Positions 19,053 to 35,218 are shown, counted from the stretch's first letter. The stretch: DNA of 64,000 nt from Ecdyonurus torrentis (GCA_949318235.1 OX439129.1:23796321-23860320); one strand, 5' to 3'. The notes: generated from the sequence alone by a model not told the origin. Made by a program: numbers and translations.

Positions 19053-22035
19053 TTTAGTTAAGAATGTTTAAATAAAATACTCCAAGTAAAATAAGAAAAA
19101 TATTATCATGAATATCGTAGAAGATAATAAATGATAAAGTAAAACGAAAACGAAAGAAAGAAAAATAAAAAAAGATATGGAGATCTGAGCTTTTCTGTCT
19201 TTTAAACCCAAGTCGAGATGCCGACAGTGACAGATAGTGACATTTGGTCTTGTCACATTTAAAACGTGAGACGCGTTCCAACAATATATATATAAAAAAA
19301 AAACAAGAAAAAAAATATATAAATTCTTCTTTTTTAAGAAATTAAAAATAATTCTCATTTCTAAAACATCAAGAAATACCATTCTATATATCTGCAGAAT
19401 TAAAAATACAAGTCTTTTAAAGAATTTGTTTCTTTCAATGTTAGACACATTTGTTACATTAATGATATCGTGAACCTTAATTACTTGATGCTTTGAACCA
19501 AAAAAAAAATGTATAATTATATAACAAAAAAAAAACTAATAATAATAATAATGTATTGAAAAACATTTTAAAATTATATTCACAAACCATTCCAGACAAA
19601 TACTTGAAATAAAAATGAAGCAACTCTTTTCAATTAAATGAAATTTATAAATATTTATTATACAATTAAAATGCATTTACATAACATAAACAAAGCAAAA
19701 TGTTTTTGTTTTATGTTTTTTATTTGTCTGCAAAATATGTAATGTATAAAATATATGCATATAGTTCAAGTACGTATGCATAGTTGTACTTGTACTGTAA
19801 AATAGATAACAATATATTATTCCACATATTCATTTAAAAATGAAAAAAATGAATTAATTCTAGTCTACTTGTTCACTCTCTAGAAGTTCATTAAAAAACA
19901 TTTCATTTAAACACGAAAAAAAAAACTCATTCAATTATAAAAATAACATGATTATAAAATAAATTTCTTCGTGTTAGAGAAGGAAAAAAATAGTGAGAAA
20001 AAGTATATTTCAATAATATTTTATATGACATAATTCTTGTAAGATTCAATATGTCAAGAATACACGTGCAAAAAAAAAGAAAAAAAAAAAGAATGTATCA
20101 CCTCAATCACCTGTGCTGTCCTCTTGTGATATCAGATAGAAATATATTATTCTTTAAGCAGGTGTCATCCCCCTTTACTAAAACCTTTTTAAACATTATT
20201 TTATATCACACCATAAACAATAAAATTAATTTATGTTCCCTACAGATTTCTTATATAATATCAAAACACTTTCAACTTTAGAGTATCTTCAATCAGAAAT
20301 TTTATGTGTATTTTATGCAACCAGTTTCTTTTATACATTACGAAACTTTTAAAAAGAAAGAAAAAAGAATACGATAAAAAAATTAATTAGGAGAATATGC
20401 TATCAAATCCTAAGTTTTTAATTATATTAACTTTAGGTATAATAAAAATTATTAAAAAAAAATCTTAATGATAAAAGTGTATTAAAAAGTAATAATAACA
20501 AAAAGCTTTTATATTATAAGAATAAAAAAAAAAACTTTATTTAAACAGTAAGTTAATATAATTGAAAGTTATTATTTTAATAAGAATACATATTCTCAGA
20601 AACTTAAAGTAAACAAATATTATAGAAGATGAGATTTCTATATAGATTAATCCTAAGCACGTTTTAGTTGCATATGACAGAACACGGTTATTTCATCTCT
20701 ATATAATATATAAGATGATACTCTGATGAGATACCAGCATAAGTAAACTAGATTGTTTGCAAGTATTAGTATAATACGTATATACAAATAATAATAATAA
20801 TAATACGGAGAAGTGATTCTACTAGAGTAAATATAAGCGACATTATTATATATCTGTACACATAAACATTGCATTATATATACATTTTGTATACAAACAA
20901 ATGAAACTAAAACAGCTTCGTTTATATTTTGCTTATATATATTGCATAGGAATTTAACCTTAAAATTGTTTATTATTATTAACTATTTAATTAAATATCA
21001 ATTTTTCAATATTGTCTTATAAAATAACTTAGATATATAAAAAGCTGATTTTTTTTTCATGATGTATTTTAATTTTTAATAAAGAAGTGTGTAATTTATT
21101 CAAATAATTAATGGTTTTAAGAAATTATAGTAAAATACTTCTAAAATAAAAAAATAATTTACAAACTTTATGAAAACTTTGGAAAGGGTCATTACTTTGA
21201 TCACTCGGAATGATCTCTTTGAAGTTTTATGCTTTTTAGGGCTGTTATAGAGCTTATAATTTTAAATTAAAAAATATATATTTTTTTTAATTGCTCGCTT
21301 CAAAAACTCTGAAAAACATTAAACCGCATAGAAAAATTAAGTAAAAAGTGCAAATCAGAAAATGTTTATAATGTGAGTGAGCATCAGTCAAAGGAAACAA
21401 AGTGAAAACAGTACGCAAAGTAGCTTCTAAAATATGAGATTGGGTTGCGATGTTCTGAAAATTATCTTTTATTTAATTTAAGATTTAAAATTACGCAAAA
21501 GCTATTACAGAAAACAAATGAAAAAAAAAAATATTATCTTAATTTCTTTTATTGTTTCAAGCTTATAAACAATAATAATTACGTTAGAGTCATTATATCT
21601 TATGTCTAAATTATTCAATATTTATAATAAATATAATGATGATAATAATAATATTATTATAATGCTTGCATTCTTTTTATTTCATTTACATAATAATAAT
21701 AATAATAAGTCTATATAATAATATACAGTACATTAATATGCATCTTCTGCATTTGCTTCCAACAATTGTAAATATTAACCATTTAAGTGATTGTTGCAAT
21801 ATATTGCATGCATATTATTATAGTTAGTATATAGTTATATTATTATTAGTATAGTTACAATAAACTACATTAATTAATATGCATTGCATTTATAACTAGT
21901 CCATATTGGCATTTAATGTACTATTATTTGCTATTTTATATCAAAGATTTTAATCTTTAAAACTTATTTTGTAATGTTTTAAAACAGTGTATCTTCTTTT
22001 TGTACTTAAGTGAAGTATCTGGTTCAAATTGAATG

Positions 22036-22149
<114 letters not shown>

Positions 22150-23934
22150 AGAGCAAAAGTCAGCCTTGTCGTTCTATACAGATCACAAGAAAAGAGAGCA
22201 AACCAAAAAGGAGAAGAGACGTCGATGAACCAAAAAAGAAAAAAAAAGAAAAGAAAAGAGACACCGACCGACTGACAACGTTAAAAGTTGGTTTACCAAG
22301 TGAGTGACGTCATATAATCTTTTAGTGGGTCAAGAGGATTTTCTAACTGTAAGTAACTTGACAAAAGATCTACAAAGTCGTTGGTTGCTCATCATTTCTA
22401 AGGTATAGAGACAGACTCTATACCTCCTCGACATAGACCACAGTTTTAAACTTGACATTGCTGTTTTGTTTCAAGAAGACTTTATATTTTAAACCTTAGG
22501 TAAAAAAAAAAAAAAAAAAAATTGGTAGAAGAAAAACTCATAAATCTAATTATATACTTTTATAAAAATGGTTTATATATATAAAAAAACATAAACAATT
22601 ATGAAAAGTATTATTATAAGCTTAACATTAACTTAAATTTATTTATCTAAATAAATAATGGATGAATATTATTATTTAAAATATATATTATGTATAAAGT
22701 GCTTTAGCTTTTTAATAAGTATTTACCATCATTTAATATACATTATAATATTAAAAAAAATAAATAATAAAAAGAAGAGTTTGAAAATTATTATTTAAAT
22801 TATAAAATGCTTTTAGTGTAACTACTTTATATATTATACATATTATATGACATTATTCATTATATTTAAAAGGAGTTTATTACTTTTTCAACTTGAATAT
22901 TAATTTTTCATGCTATATTACCATAGTATAATTGATTATTTTTATTGATTTTTATTATAGTTAACGTTAGTAAAAGATGCTTTTACGTATTCATCCTCAC
23001 GAGCTATACATACACCTGACTGCATAATAATGTCTTTCTAGTTTAAGTTTTAATGTGCTTTTTTTCTTGGTAGCAAAATGGATTCTCTTCTCTCTCTCTC
23101 TCTCTCTCTCGCTTGCTGCTTTCTCCTATACCGTATTTATGTATCGTTCATTTTATTTTACATTCGTCATGCATGCAAGCGATTTTAGCACCCTTACTCA
23201 AGCAGTAGCGCAATAGCGGTAGCAACAGCAGCTGTTTTCTACTCCGGTAAATGTGATTGTGCATAAAAATACAACAAAGTAAGTGCTTCTGTTGCTTCAC
23301 TTTTTTTTTTTTTTTTTTCAACATTATGTACAAAATATTATAATAATACATCCCTTTCTATGTACATTTTTTTATTTAACATTTTTATAATAATATAAAA
23401 GTATTGTTGTAAAAAAAACACATTTATTATAATAATATATAAAATAGAAGTATTATTTTAATTAAATGCAAAAACAATTATGCATTTTTATTTTTTTTAG
23501 AGCACAACAATAATGCTTTTGTGTGATGGTATAGTATACTGTATGTCACTTATAAGGAATATTTATTTTTATTCAAACACTTCATGTTATAATTTATATT
23601 CTTTGTAAACTCATAACGAAATTTATTAAAGTAAAATTCTCATTAATTCAACGCAGGAATTGTAAAGAGATAAGTGTTGATACTAATTAATAAAATACTT
23701 GTTTATTATAGTTTATTATGATGCTCTTTTCTCCCATCTCTTGTAACACCAACACCGGAATCCTACTTAATACAAGGTGAAGGTGAGAGTAATCAAGTAC
23801 AAACATCTGATAGAAACTTCAGGTGGTAACTAGAGGATCACAAACTAAGCACTTTGCGCGCACGATGTTAGCTGTACCAAGAACTGCTGATTTCTGCTTT
23901 TTGATTTGATTTCATGCAAATGTCTATTCTCTAC

Positions 23935-24000
23935 TTTTATACATACATACATACACACATACATACATATCATGACGCTATATTCCCTTTCGGGGTAAGC
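23935..24000. repeat. (ATAC)n tract with adjoining retroposon-like motif
   Basis: ATACATACATAC with a few changes is followed by TATCATGACGCTATATTCCC and TTTCGGGGTAAGCC. Similar ATAC-tailed sequences followed by a CCC..GGGGTA motif are common short dispersed repeats in some insects. This identification is from memory of the pattern and is tentative. Confidence 0.35.
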
Positions 24001-24189
24001 CAACAAAACAAATAGTTTTTAGCCTGACCTAGTGATAGACCTCCTTATTATTATTTATTTAAAAATTTATTATTATTATACATTAAGGCATCCTATAATT
24101 GACTATGTCTTAATTTATATATATTATATATACTTAATTTAAGTATTAAAACTCATTGTTACATAAAATTAAAACTCTATTTAGTATAA

Positions 24190-24310
24190 AGTATTAATTT
24201 CCCAATACTCGCAATGCATTATGTAGCAAGGAATGTCCGACGGGTTGCATAATCTACAGGATACTTTACATCGTACAAAACAGAATAGTGGTATTTTGAA
24301 CGGAATTTGT
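24190..24310 (-). repeat. Dispersed short repeat, copy 1
   Basis: Read on the minus strand it contains GTATCCTGTAGATTATGCA then ACCCGTCGGAC. Related sequence occurs at 27505-27570 (minus), 46200-46330 (plus) and 46540-46620 (plus). The nature of the element is unknown. Confidence 0.55.
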
Positions 24311-25286
24311 ACAGCTATGAGCTATTTATATATGTTATGGAAATTACATATATTAACACTTTGAAAACTTTAATTAATGCAAAACTTCATGTAAATACAT
24401 TATTATATTCCATAAAACAGTAGAATAAAGTTTAGTTCACATTATGACATATATAAATATACTGTATTACACAAGTATTTCATGCAATATTTTACAATAT
24501 AAAACTTTTATGTCATTAATAGTATTAACTACATAGATTCAAAAAAAAATTATGAGATAAAAAATGTAAGTTGAAAATGAAATAAATGAATTTTCTATGC
24601 ATAGAGCACACAAGTAAAAATTTAATTGAATAATATGCTTTCAATGAATTAACCTATATTTCATAAGAATGTTTTATAATTTGACAATAAAAAGCAGTAA
24701 AATTGATGTTTAAAATATATATAGTAAATGAATTAATTTGTATAACCTATATTGTCAAGGATATTGATATTGGAAATAATGTTTCAAAAAACATTGTTAA
24801 CAATTTTTAAATACAATTTGTGTTATTGGTTTTGAGATATGAAATTTATCGATAATAGTATTGATATTTAAATCTACATAGTACTCTAGTCCAATTTATG
24901 TAATAATTAATATTTACGACTTATCATTACAGTGTCTGATAATAACAATATTACTAGAATATATTATATTATTATATACGTTACATGTAAGTTGTAAAAT
25001 TTTATGACAGTGTTAAGTGAACTAATAAATCAATGTTTAATATTGTAGCTTACCTTTAAATTTAAATACCATAATAAAACATACTGTATTATATATAACT
25101 AAGATATTTAATTTTATAGTATTATTGTATTTACATGCTACACTTTAAGCTGTTTTTATCTTTATTATGATACAAATTAGAATATGAGTACAAAATATTG
25201 ATTTTTGAGTTTAGTTACATTATTGTCAAACAAAATAATTTATTATATTTTTAGACCTATTTGTAGATCCTTAGTATAATATAAAA

Positions 25287-25440
25287 TCAATCAATCAATC
25301 ATGGTGTTTATTGCCAAGGAAAAGAAAAATACATTGACAAAAGGCGCAGTCAGAACCATGTGTACTATCAAATGAACCATGTACTTTCAAATAGGGAGGG
25401 GGGGGGGGGGGAGAATCCCACTTGGTTTGATAAATTTGGC
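25287..25440 (-). mobile_element. Probable 3' end of a LINE-type retroposon
   Basis: On the minus strand the segment ends with CAATAAACACCATGATTGATT and further ATTG units (complement of 25287-25305). A poly(A)-signal-like AATAAA just before a short tandem ATTG/GATT tail is typical of CR1/L2-type LINE 3' ends. A G12-15 run at 25398-25412 and poly(A) at 25444-25469 flank it. No reverse transcriptase coding is present. Confidence 0.4.
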
Positions 25441-25885
25441 ATTAAAAAAAAAAAAAAAAAAAAAAAAAACACGATAGCATAATATTATAAACTGTATAGT
25501 TCATACCATTGAATTTTAATGAATTTTTAACATTTAAAAATTACATTATAGGTATGCTATATAATTATAATATTTATACTACATTATTCTATTTAAATTA
25601 TCTGTTTTAACTCTACATCACGTAAAGTTCTACTATCTGTTTAATTATTGAACGAATATAATCAAGGTTGCATGTAAAAAGTTCTCTAGTTCTAATATTA
25701 GCTTTATAAAATTATTCTATTATTATACTGCATGACTTTTAACTATCTGTTTAATACTGTTATTCTGTTACATACCTTGTTATAACTGTTTTCAAAAATT
25801 CTAATAAAACCTAACTTTTATATTACATAAACTCATACTAAAATCATGTAAAAATAAGAATGCAAAAAATAAACCAATCTCTTAA

Positions 25886-26212
25886 AGGCATAGAAAACAT
25901 GAAACAAAATGTTATTTTTAATCATTAAACACAAAATCGGATCTACAAAACTGATGATAATTTTTATTAGAATGTAAATGTGGCCCCATAAGAGAGCGTG
26001 AAAAAACTGTAAAGTAGGCAATTTGCGTGAATGTTTCTGTTTAAACAAGCAAAAACAAGTATGAAAATGTTGTGCGGGTTGCATAAATTGAATTTTATCT
26101 GATAACTGCTACGGTACTACAGTTGGATTTTGAGATCAATTATTGTTATTTATGTAAGTCCCATCAAGTGTTTTGTGATGTAAATGCTAATATTTTCATG
26201 TTGTCTATGCCT
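25886..26212 (+). mobile_element. TTAA-flanked MITE, copy 2 (complete, 327 bp)
   Basis: The terminal inverted repeats are AGGCATAGA at the left and TCTATGCCT at the right, each bordered by TTAA (25882-25885 and 26213-26216). The interior matches copies 1 and 3 (for example AAAATGTTGTGCGGGTTGCA near 26065). It is non-coding. The TTAA duplication points to a piggyBac-type transposase acting in trans. Confidence 0.82.
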
Positions 26213-27504
26213 TTAAATTTGATATGCTATTTCTACACATTACAAAATCTGTTGAACAAAAACAGTAATTTTACAAATTTACAAACACATATAACAATGG
26301 TCAAAAGTTTTCAACATTTATTTTAAAGTTTAGACTTATGTAATTATAATAATAATAATAATAATAGTTAGTATTATAAGTCTTCTATTTTAATAGAAAG
26401 TTTGTAAAATTATTGTCAGAAAGACCGTTCATAATCAGATAAGAAGTTGAGCCAGGAAATTACTTCTCTAGTAAATTCTATTGAGGAAAAGTTAGTAAAA
26501 TTTTTATCTTATATTTTATTACTTATTAATACAGAAAAAAAAATTATATTATACATAAAAAAAAAATTATATTCTTGCTATAAAATTTTATTTTTATGTT
26601 AAAAACCATTTTCCTTTCTTTTAAAACAAAGTAAATAATTAAATTTACAGGATTTAAAGCTAAAATTTATTTGATTACAATCGCATTTTAGTAAATTTTA
26701 TTGATTTTTTAATGACTACTAAAAGAAGAACATAACTTTGTAATGAAATATAATAAAGCATTATTTTAATTCATGGGAGTAAAAAAGAAAGTAATAACAA
26801 AGAGTTTACAGATATTTATCAAACAGTATCTGAAGAAATAAAGGCACTTTCTTCTTGATATTATAATATTTTTGAAAGAAAAACTTTAAAAGTAGAATAA
26901 TATTATATATAAGGGAAACATTTCCATTTCTCATAAAGCTTTACACAAAAGTCAATTTTAGCTTATCTTTAGAGAGCTTCCTCTGTTTTTCTCTCTGTGT
27001 GCGTTGTCGTGTTCATTTCCGGTTTGAGAATCATTGATTCCGTATGCTTGAAAGTTTTTTTCCAACATCTTTTTCCTCTTTTTTTTACTTTTTTTTCTGA
27101 CATAAAAAGCTTTTTTTTATATGAAGTTTTTGTGTAAGTGGCAGTTACATATATTTTCCCCTTCTAGTTTCAAAAAATTGTGTTACAGCGATTTTTTCTT
27201 TTATAAACATTATTTTAGTGTATTCAAAAGCATACATCACATTATCGGAAAATAACATCAGTTCTCGTGAACACACGTGCATAGTTGTTTAAATATTCTC
27301 AATAAAAATTACTTTCGAAAAACTTAAAAATACCTGTTGGCTCAGATAAGTCAAGAAATTTATATTTTAAACTCATAAAAGTTTGTTATTCATAATCAAG
27401 AATGCTAAAGTGTATTTTTAATTTAATTAACTACCTCAGACATTCAGATGCTACTTATAGACATGAGCGTTAATTTTATTACCCTGTTTATTTCATTTTC
27501 AGTG

Positions 27505-27570
27505 TATTTTAGTATTAAGAATGCCCAACTAGCTGCATAAGCTACAGGATACATCGCATGCTCATGAATC
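27505..27570 (-). repeat. Dispersed short repeat, copy 2
   Basis: On the minus strand: GTATCCTGTAGCTTATGCAG then CTAGTTGGGCATTC, matching copy 1 at 24190-24310. Confidence 0.5.
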
Positions 27571-29527
27571 ATGAACAAAAGCGATACATAAAATTATAGA
27601 CGGTATAACAGCTCAGCTGCTTTTAAAATTCAATTGCATGTTTGTAATAATATTTTGTATAATAAAAATAACTAAATGAAACTGTATATAAACATTTTAT
27701 TACCTTATATTCTCTAGTATATTTTTTTTAAAGTTATATATATTTTTATAATAATATATAATAAATTTAAGTGAAAATTTTATTTGAAATGTCAGTTCAA
27801 GTTAGAAATTGTTTTGTAACCACACGCAGCTGGGAACTCAGATCAAAGTAGACATGCTGCACGACCGCACTCTGATCTGAATGCTAAACTCCTTCATGCT
27901 CTTTACTCTGTGCTCTTACCTTGCTATATGTATACCTTACGTTATACGTAACACCTGTGTACTCCTCTCGCAAAACTTTGTCATACTCACATTCACAACA
28001 ACTCACAAGTTTTTGTTTTAAGTGTAAATAATTGACATGCAAAAACTGGCAATATCATATTTCATACTAAAATATTCATATTTTACTTATTTTATTATAA
28101 GTAGTTGAAAACTTATAAACTATTAAATTTGTAATCATTATATTAAATAATTTGATATAAGGTGAATTAATATTATACAGCTCAAAGATTTATCGTATTC
28201 ATTTAATCATACGTTAATTATAAATAATAATTTGGAAGTAAATAAACAGAGTTGCAAAAACTAGACAAAAGCTATGTAAATCCACATTTATATTTTGAAA
28301 TTTTTTTATGAATCATGACAGTAAATTAGTAAGGTTTTGTCGGTTATAAAAATTTACGTTTAAATTTTGTAAAATTAGCAAACTTTAAACTTCTTTTCAA
28401 AACAAATTATCAAAAATCTTTAAGAAATTGAAATACACCCTGCAGCTCACATAATAACGTTTTTTTTTTTAGATATTTAACTAAATAAAATTGAATTTTA
28501 GACATAAGTTATGAGAAATTATGATTATTTTATAAGTTAGTAAAAATATTTACAAAAATGGAATGTTTGTAATGAATTTTCATCTAACTTCATGCGTAGG
28601 AGCTGTGAGAATTTTTTTATTTATTTGCAAAATAATTAGTTTTTTATTGAATTGTTATATTTGATGAAAATATATAGTAATTTCAAGAAAAATTTATCGT
28701 ATAGGTTTTATTGGAAAAAGAAAATAATAAAATTTCATATTTAACTTACTAAATTTCTAAAAAAGAAGTCGTAATAATATTATTATATTGACATTTTTTT
28801 CTATCATACTACATACTTTTAGAGCATAATATTCGTAAAAAAACTACATCAACGAATGGAATTTTTCTTTTCAAAGTTTAAGCCTATTTTATGTTACAAC
28901 GAAATGCTCGTTGTTTTTACAAACAACATCGGATAATAATAAACAAAAAGAAAGAAAACCTACAAGGCATAAACTTGAACCTATATATTTCAGTATATCC
29001 GAAATAAAATAAAAATGAAATATTATGAAAGTTTGATAAGTTTTATTTATTTAAAAACGTTTGACAGAAAGAGCCAAAAGAAGTAGGTACACACTATATT
29101 TTTTAGGTTTGAAATGTCAAATATCTTATAAATATTATTTCTTCCTCTTTTTTTTACTACATTATTTATTTACATTTTCCATATATATATATACAAAATA
29201 AGCTTATATCAAAATATATATTGATACATTTATAAATATATAATATATCAAAATATATAGTGTATATTATATTGAAGTTAGCATAAAGGGTACAATAATC
29301 TTTTCAAATAAAAATAAAAGTTTTCAAAAAAGTTATATAACAAGACAAAAAGAAATTTACTGTTAACATCTTATGCAATTTGTTATAGTATTAAAAAGTT
29401 GATAATACAATTTCAAACTATGTTTTCAATTCCCGACTACGAGGTTATTGTGTATAGTGCAGTAAAGGTCTTTGAAATGTCGTACACTCGTTTTTCTTAT
29501 TCTATTTCTTTTTAACTTTTATTTGGT

Positions 29528-29568
<41 letters not shown>

Positions 29569-29942
29569 TACACTTGAGTTTTTCTACATACTTCTACCAT
29601 ACGGTTACACATCTAGAGTTATGTCTCTATTACGTAACGTAATCGGACCCTTGGGACCAGATAGTCTGTATTATATTTTTTTTCTTGTATCTAAAAGAGT
29701 CATACTATCAGAAGATAGATATATAGAATTTTTTTATATATATTATTTTATATTTCCATATAAGAATGAAAGAAAAAAAAAAAACTTTGTTTACTTTACT
29801 GTTTGCTACAAACAACATTTTTACGATAATTTCATTGCAGGTTACTTCAGATCATTATGTTTACTTTTTCTACGTTTATGTAAGTATATTTTTATTATTT
29901 ACAAAAGAGAGGTCGCATGTATTATATATCATACAGTATAAA

Positions 29943-30075
<133 letters not shown>

Positions 30076-30938
30076 GAATTATATGAAATGAAGGTTACAT
30101 TTTTAAAAGTGTTCATTGGTTTAATAAAAAAGTGTACGATATTTAAAAGCATAGCAAAATTACTGATAAAGTTATGTTATAAAACTACAATTTTTTAAGG
30201 ATTTATTTAAATAAATAAAATAATATATTACGACTAAAAAATGTCTTTTAAGAAGACTAGAATCATGTTTTTTTTAGCATTACAGAGGTAAAATGAAATA
30301 ATAGCAACGTGTAACAACAGAAAATAGTAATGCTTTAAATCATATTCCTCTTTATTTTATTACATGATAATAATAATATAATCTCTATCGTAACATATAT
30401 TAACATTATTTTCCTTTAGCCATCTATGTGCTTACAATTAACGTTTAATTCAATAAAAGAGGACACAAAGAGAAAATTACTTTTGAGGTTCTTTCATCCA
30501 TGATCATATATAGGGAATTAAATCACTCAACATACATGAAGAATTTGTAATAATTTATCGTATTAAGGTGTAAACTAATTAAATGTATTTAAAAAAAAAA
30601 AAAAACATTTTACCATTCAACGATAACTTATAATCAAATAAGATACATTTTAAATACTTTATAATATATATTTTACTGTATATTATGTATCATAATAAAT
30701 AATTTAATAAATAGATCTGATATAAAGGAATAAAAATGTGTTGAAAAAAACTCTTATAAAAGGCAATAGAGCTTAAAGTTAAAGTTATTACTTCTAAACA
30801 AAAGGCACACAAATATATATGAACAACAAGCAGCAGTTTCTATTCCCAGTACGTAATAGAAATTTCTACTTTTTTTCCTTGGTAAAATAATTTAGTTTCT
30901 ACTAGTGTAAACCTTAGTTCGTGATCTAAAACTTCGCG

Positions 30939-30940
<2 letters not shown>

Positions 30941-30986
<46 letters not shown>
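30941..30986. repeat. (CT)n microsatellite
   Basis: About 22 CT units. Confidence 0.95.
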
Positions 30987-30989
<3 letters not shown>

Positions 30990-31218
30990 CTTTTCCTATA
31001 AAGAAAATAATAATAAAAAAACAAACAATGAATTCGAAAACTCATTCTTTTTGTATGTAAACTTTTAAGTATGCAGGTTATATTGGAATAGGTTTATTTT
31101 ATAGTATACGTATGTAATACTTTCATACCAAAGACAAGGTAGAAAACCCATTCCCTTGTCGAATTACTTTGGTATGTGTATGTTATGTATGTATGTACTG
31201 TACACACACATACATACA

Positions 31219-31223
31219 TGTGT

Positions 31224-31259
<36 letters not shown>

Positions 31260-31290
31260 GTGTGTGTGTGTGTTGTGTGTGTGTGTGTTT
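31219..31290. repeat. (TG)n microsatellite, interrupted
   Basis: TG units with TTG interruptions, preceded by short CATA/CACA units. Confidence 0.93.
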
Positions 31291-31893
31291 ACAGTATGTG
31301 TGTCTGTTTCACTCTTTTGCACTTCACCATTTGAACCCTTGTCTATTTGGTTGGCATCACTAGTAGACAGCCAGATAGACGTATATGTATGTACGTACCG
31401 GAGTATAATGTATATATAAAACTGTTCAATTCCAGATTTTCAGTCACTAGCTCCCAATCAATCGAACTAAACTTGCCAAACCACTACTACAGATTTACAG
31501 GAAATGAGCATCGTTGTCACTAGGGGATTTTATCCATTCAGATAAAGTAAATTTACATCACTTTGCGTAAAATGAAAAGAAGAAGAAGAAGAAAAGAGAG
31601 CAGAAAAAGATGACATCTGCATTTATTTTTTTATATATTTCTTTTACGAAACGATAAGTTGGTTATCTTTTAAAAGAGTTTTTTTTATCCCACCAATACA
31701 GTTTATTATATATTATAGTTTTAGTTACACTAGAGAGAGAAAGAGAGAGGTAGAGATTCGCATCATTCTAGCTGCTTAAAATTTCATCACTATTGTCTAT
31801 CATAAAATTTACATACATTATTGCAAAAAAAAAAAATATATATAATAATAAGGTCTTTCTATATAGGCTACTGAATGCAGCAATGCCAAATAC

Positions 31894-32525
<632 letters not shown>

Positions 32526-33466
32526 TTTTTTTTTCATCTTTATATTTTCTCAACTTAAAAAAAAAAAAAAAAAAAATGCAACAAAATAATAATTAATGTT
32601 TTGGCGATTAAATATATTTTTTATAAATTTAAAAATAATTTTTATAGCTACGTAATTAAAAAAAAAAGTAATGTGTTAGGTATATATCTGAAAATTAAAA
32701 TGTAATGCACAGTACATTATTTAAATGTAAAAAATATCTTGTACATATTATTCTTTTTAAAAAAACAATACTGTAATTTCCCTAGGGAAATCATAAATAT
32801 AACAATTTTTATAAGAGTTATTAATACAAAAAAAAAATCGTTCTAATCAATATTAGAGAATTATTTTGGTTGGCATTGCAGATTTTTTTTTAATTAATTG
32901 TTTATAATAAAAAAATTGTATCCTATAGCACAAAAATATTTTAAAATTACTCAAAAATATAATTGGTTTGGTTGATGTTTTATTTAAATATTAAAATTTA
33001 TTTTTCATAACGAATATATTATAAGGTGATATAAATATTAAACATCTATTTAAAAAAATCGCTTGAATTCATAAAATGTAAAACTTTAATATAAACAAAC
33101 ATAAAAAATGTATAGCTCAACATATAAAGATATAGCATTTATATTGTAGCTTTTTAAATAAAAGTCTACTAAAAAAAAAACTTTAAAAAGGAACATTTTC
33201 AGAGATGTTGTCATTTACCGTAGACCTTGATTAATTTAAGTGTGATTATTTTATTTCTCTCTTTCTCTCTCTCTCTCTCTCTATGTAGCCACAAGATGAA
33301 TGTATTGTTACGTACTTGAGAAAGAGGAAAAGAAAATGCATTACTGACCCAAGGTTGAGGTGGCATGTAGATGAATAGGTCACAAGAGACAGCTGGAGTA
33401 CTTTGCTTGCTGAGTGCTTTTATAAGAAATATGAACTTGGATTTTTTGTTGTTGTTGAATGAATCG

Positions 33467-33666
33467 NNNNNNNNNNNNNNNNNNNNNNNNNNNNNNNNNN
33501 NNNNNNNNNNNNNNNNNNNNNNNNNNNNNNNNNNNNNNNNNNNNNNNNNNNNNNNNNNNNNNNNNNNNNNNNNNNNNNNNNNNNNNNNNNNNNNNNNNNN
33601 NNNNNNNNNNNNNNNNNNNNNNNNNNNNNNNNNNNNNNNNNNNNNNNNNNNNNNNNNNNNNNNNNN
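33467..33666. other. Assembly gap (200 N)
   Basis: Exactly 200 N, a conventional placeholder, so the true gap length is unknown. Confidence 0.99.
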
Positions 33667-34182
33667 AATAGTATGCATATTATACCTAAGTAAACAGTAT
33701 TTGCGTGTTGCAAAGCCTTTAAAAATAATTTCAACTTGTGTTTTAGTATAAATAAATTTTAAAGGAAATCAATTTTATACACAAAATTGGAATGTTATAT
33801 GATTTTTTTTTTCTAAACTTACAATTTAAATAATAGTAATATGTTACTTTTTCAATGAATATATTATAATATTGTTCGCGTTCACAAAAAGTTAGGTAGT
33901 ATTAACTTAAAAATTTATTTTTGTAAATGATTTTCTTTATTTTCTATCTTTAAAGAATTGTTTGTTTTTTATTTACTTTATTTTTATTAAGGTGATTAAA
34001 AATAAAGCAATAACAAATTGAAAAAAAAAGTATTTTATAGATTTTTTTCCTACTTCACATATAATAGACAGAATGTCTTCGAAGAAAAGTAAAAGAAGAA
34101 GAAAATGGGGTAGTGCTTTTCTATACTCAAGGCGTAATAATGGAACGAGAATGAAAAAAAAAAGGTGGAGAAAGCATGAGAA

Positions 34183-34266
<84 letters not shown>
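34183..34266. repeat. (GA)n microsatellite
   Basis: 84 bp of GA units with one GG interruption. Confidence 0.95.
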
Positions 34267-34267
<1 letters not shown>

Positions 34268-35218
34268 GTACACAAGACGACGTACAGTACGTATACTCGG
34301 TTAGATTTCCGTAGAGAGTTGCCGTGAAACCACTGAGAGTTAGAAAAAGGCGTGGATGCTCGGATGTTGGACTGTAAAGCTAGGCTTGAAAGTAGTATCC
34401 TAAGGGATAACTACTCTTTACTCCCCTTATGGTACAAAAACCTTATTTTGCCATCAGTCCCAGATGTAAACGTAAAAACTATACACATTTCGTACGACAT
34501 CAGATTTTTAAACAACCACATCTTTTGATCTACAAATAATGATTTTTCATGCTATTTTTAACACGAGATTTTTGTTACCACACACACACACACATATATA
34601 ATATATATATAAATAACACTCACATACACACATATTTATTGATAAAGAAAAAAAAACTTTTTATGTGACTTTGCTTTACACAAATCATCATTGTTTTTGT
34701 TGATATGAGTGTATTTATTATAGAAATCGTTTTTGTTTACCTGATTACAATTTGTAATAAAAAAATTGCTTATACATTCAATATCTCTCGTGGGAAATTT
34801 AAAAATTCTGACATGTTATGAAAAAAAAAAAAAAAAAAACGTCAACACAGTTTAAAATTTAGATCAATCCAAGGTTTATTAATGTGGTGGAAAGTTATAA
34901 TATTTATATGAAATACATATGACTTTTTTTTAACAATGTCATAAAATAAAACTCAAATGGATCAGTAGTAATAACATTTTTGATCATAAATTTTATTTGT
35001 AATTTGCGTTTAAAATATAAATTAGATAAAATATTCATTTTATGGGCATTGTATTATTATTTTTGCAATACCTGTGTGTTTTTGAATTTGCAATATACTG
35101 AAACAAACAGCATCATATTAATGACAAGAAAATGCTATAAAATTACATTACATTATTATAAGATGCATCGTCAAAAACATAAACACCAGTAATAAAAAGT
35201 AGAAAAAATAAATTATAA

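Noticed and set aside
33330..33410. Possible minus-strand exon (TPAVSCDLFIYMPPQPW followed by a GTCAGT donor)
   Set aside because: No good polypyrimidine acceptor, adjacent to the N gap, and its phase does not fit the phase-1 entry of the next VWC exon at 16265.
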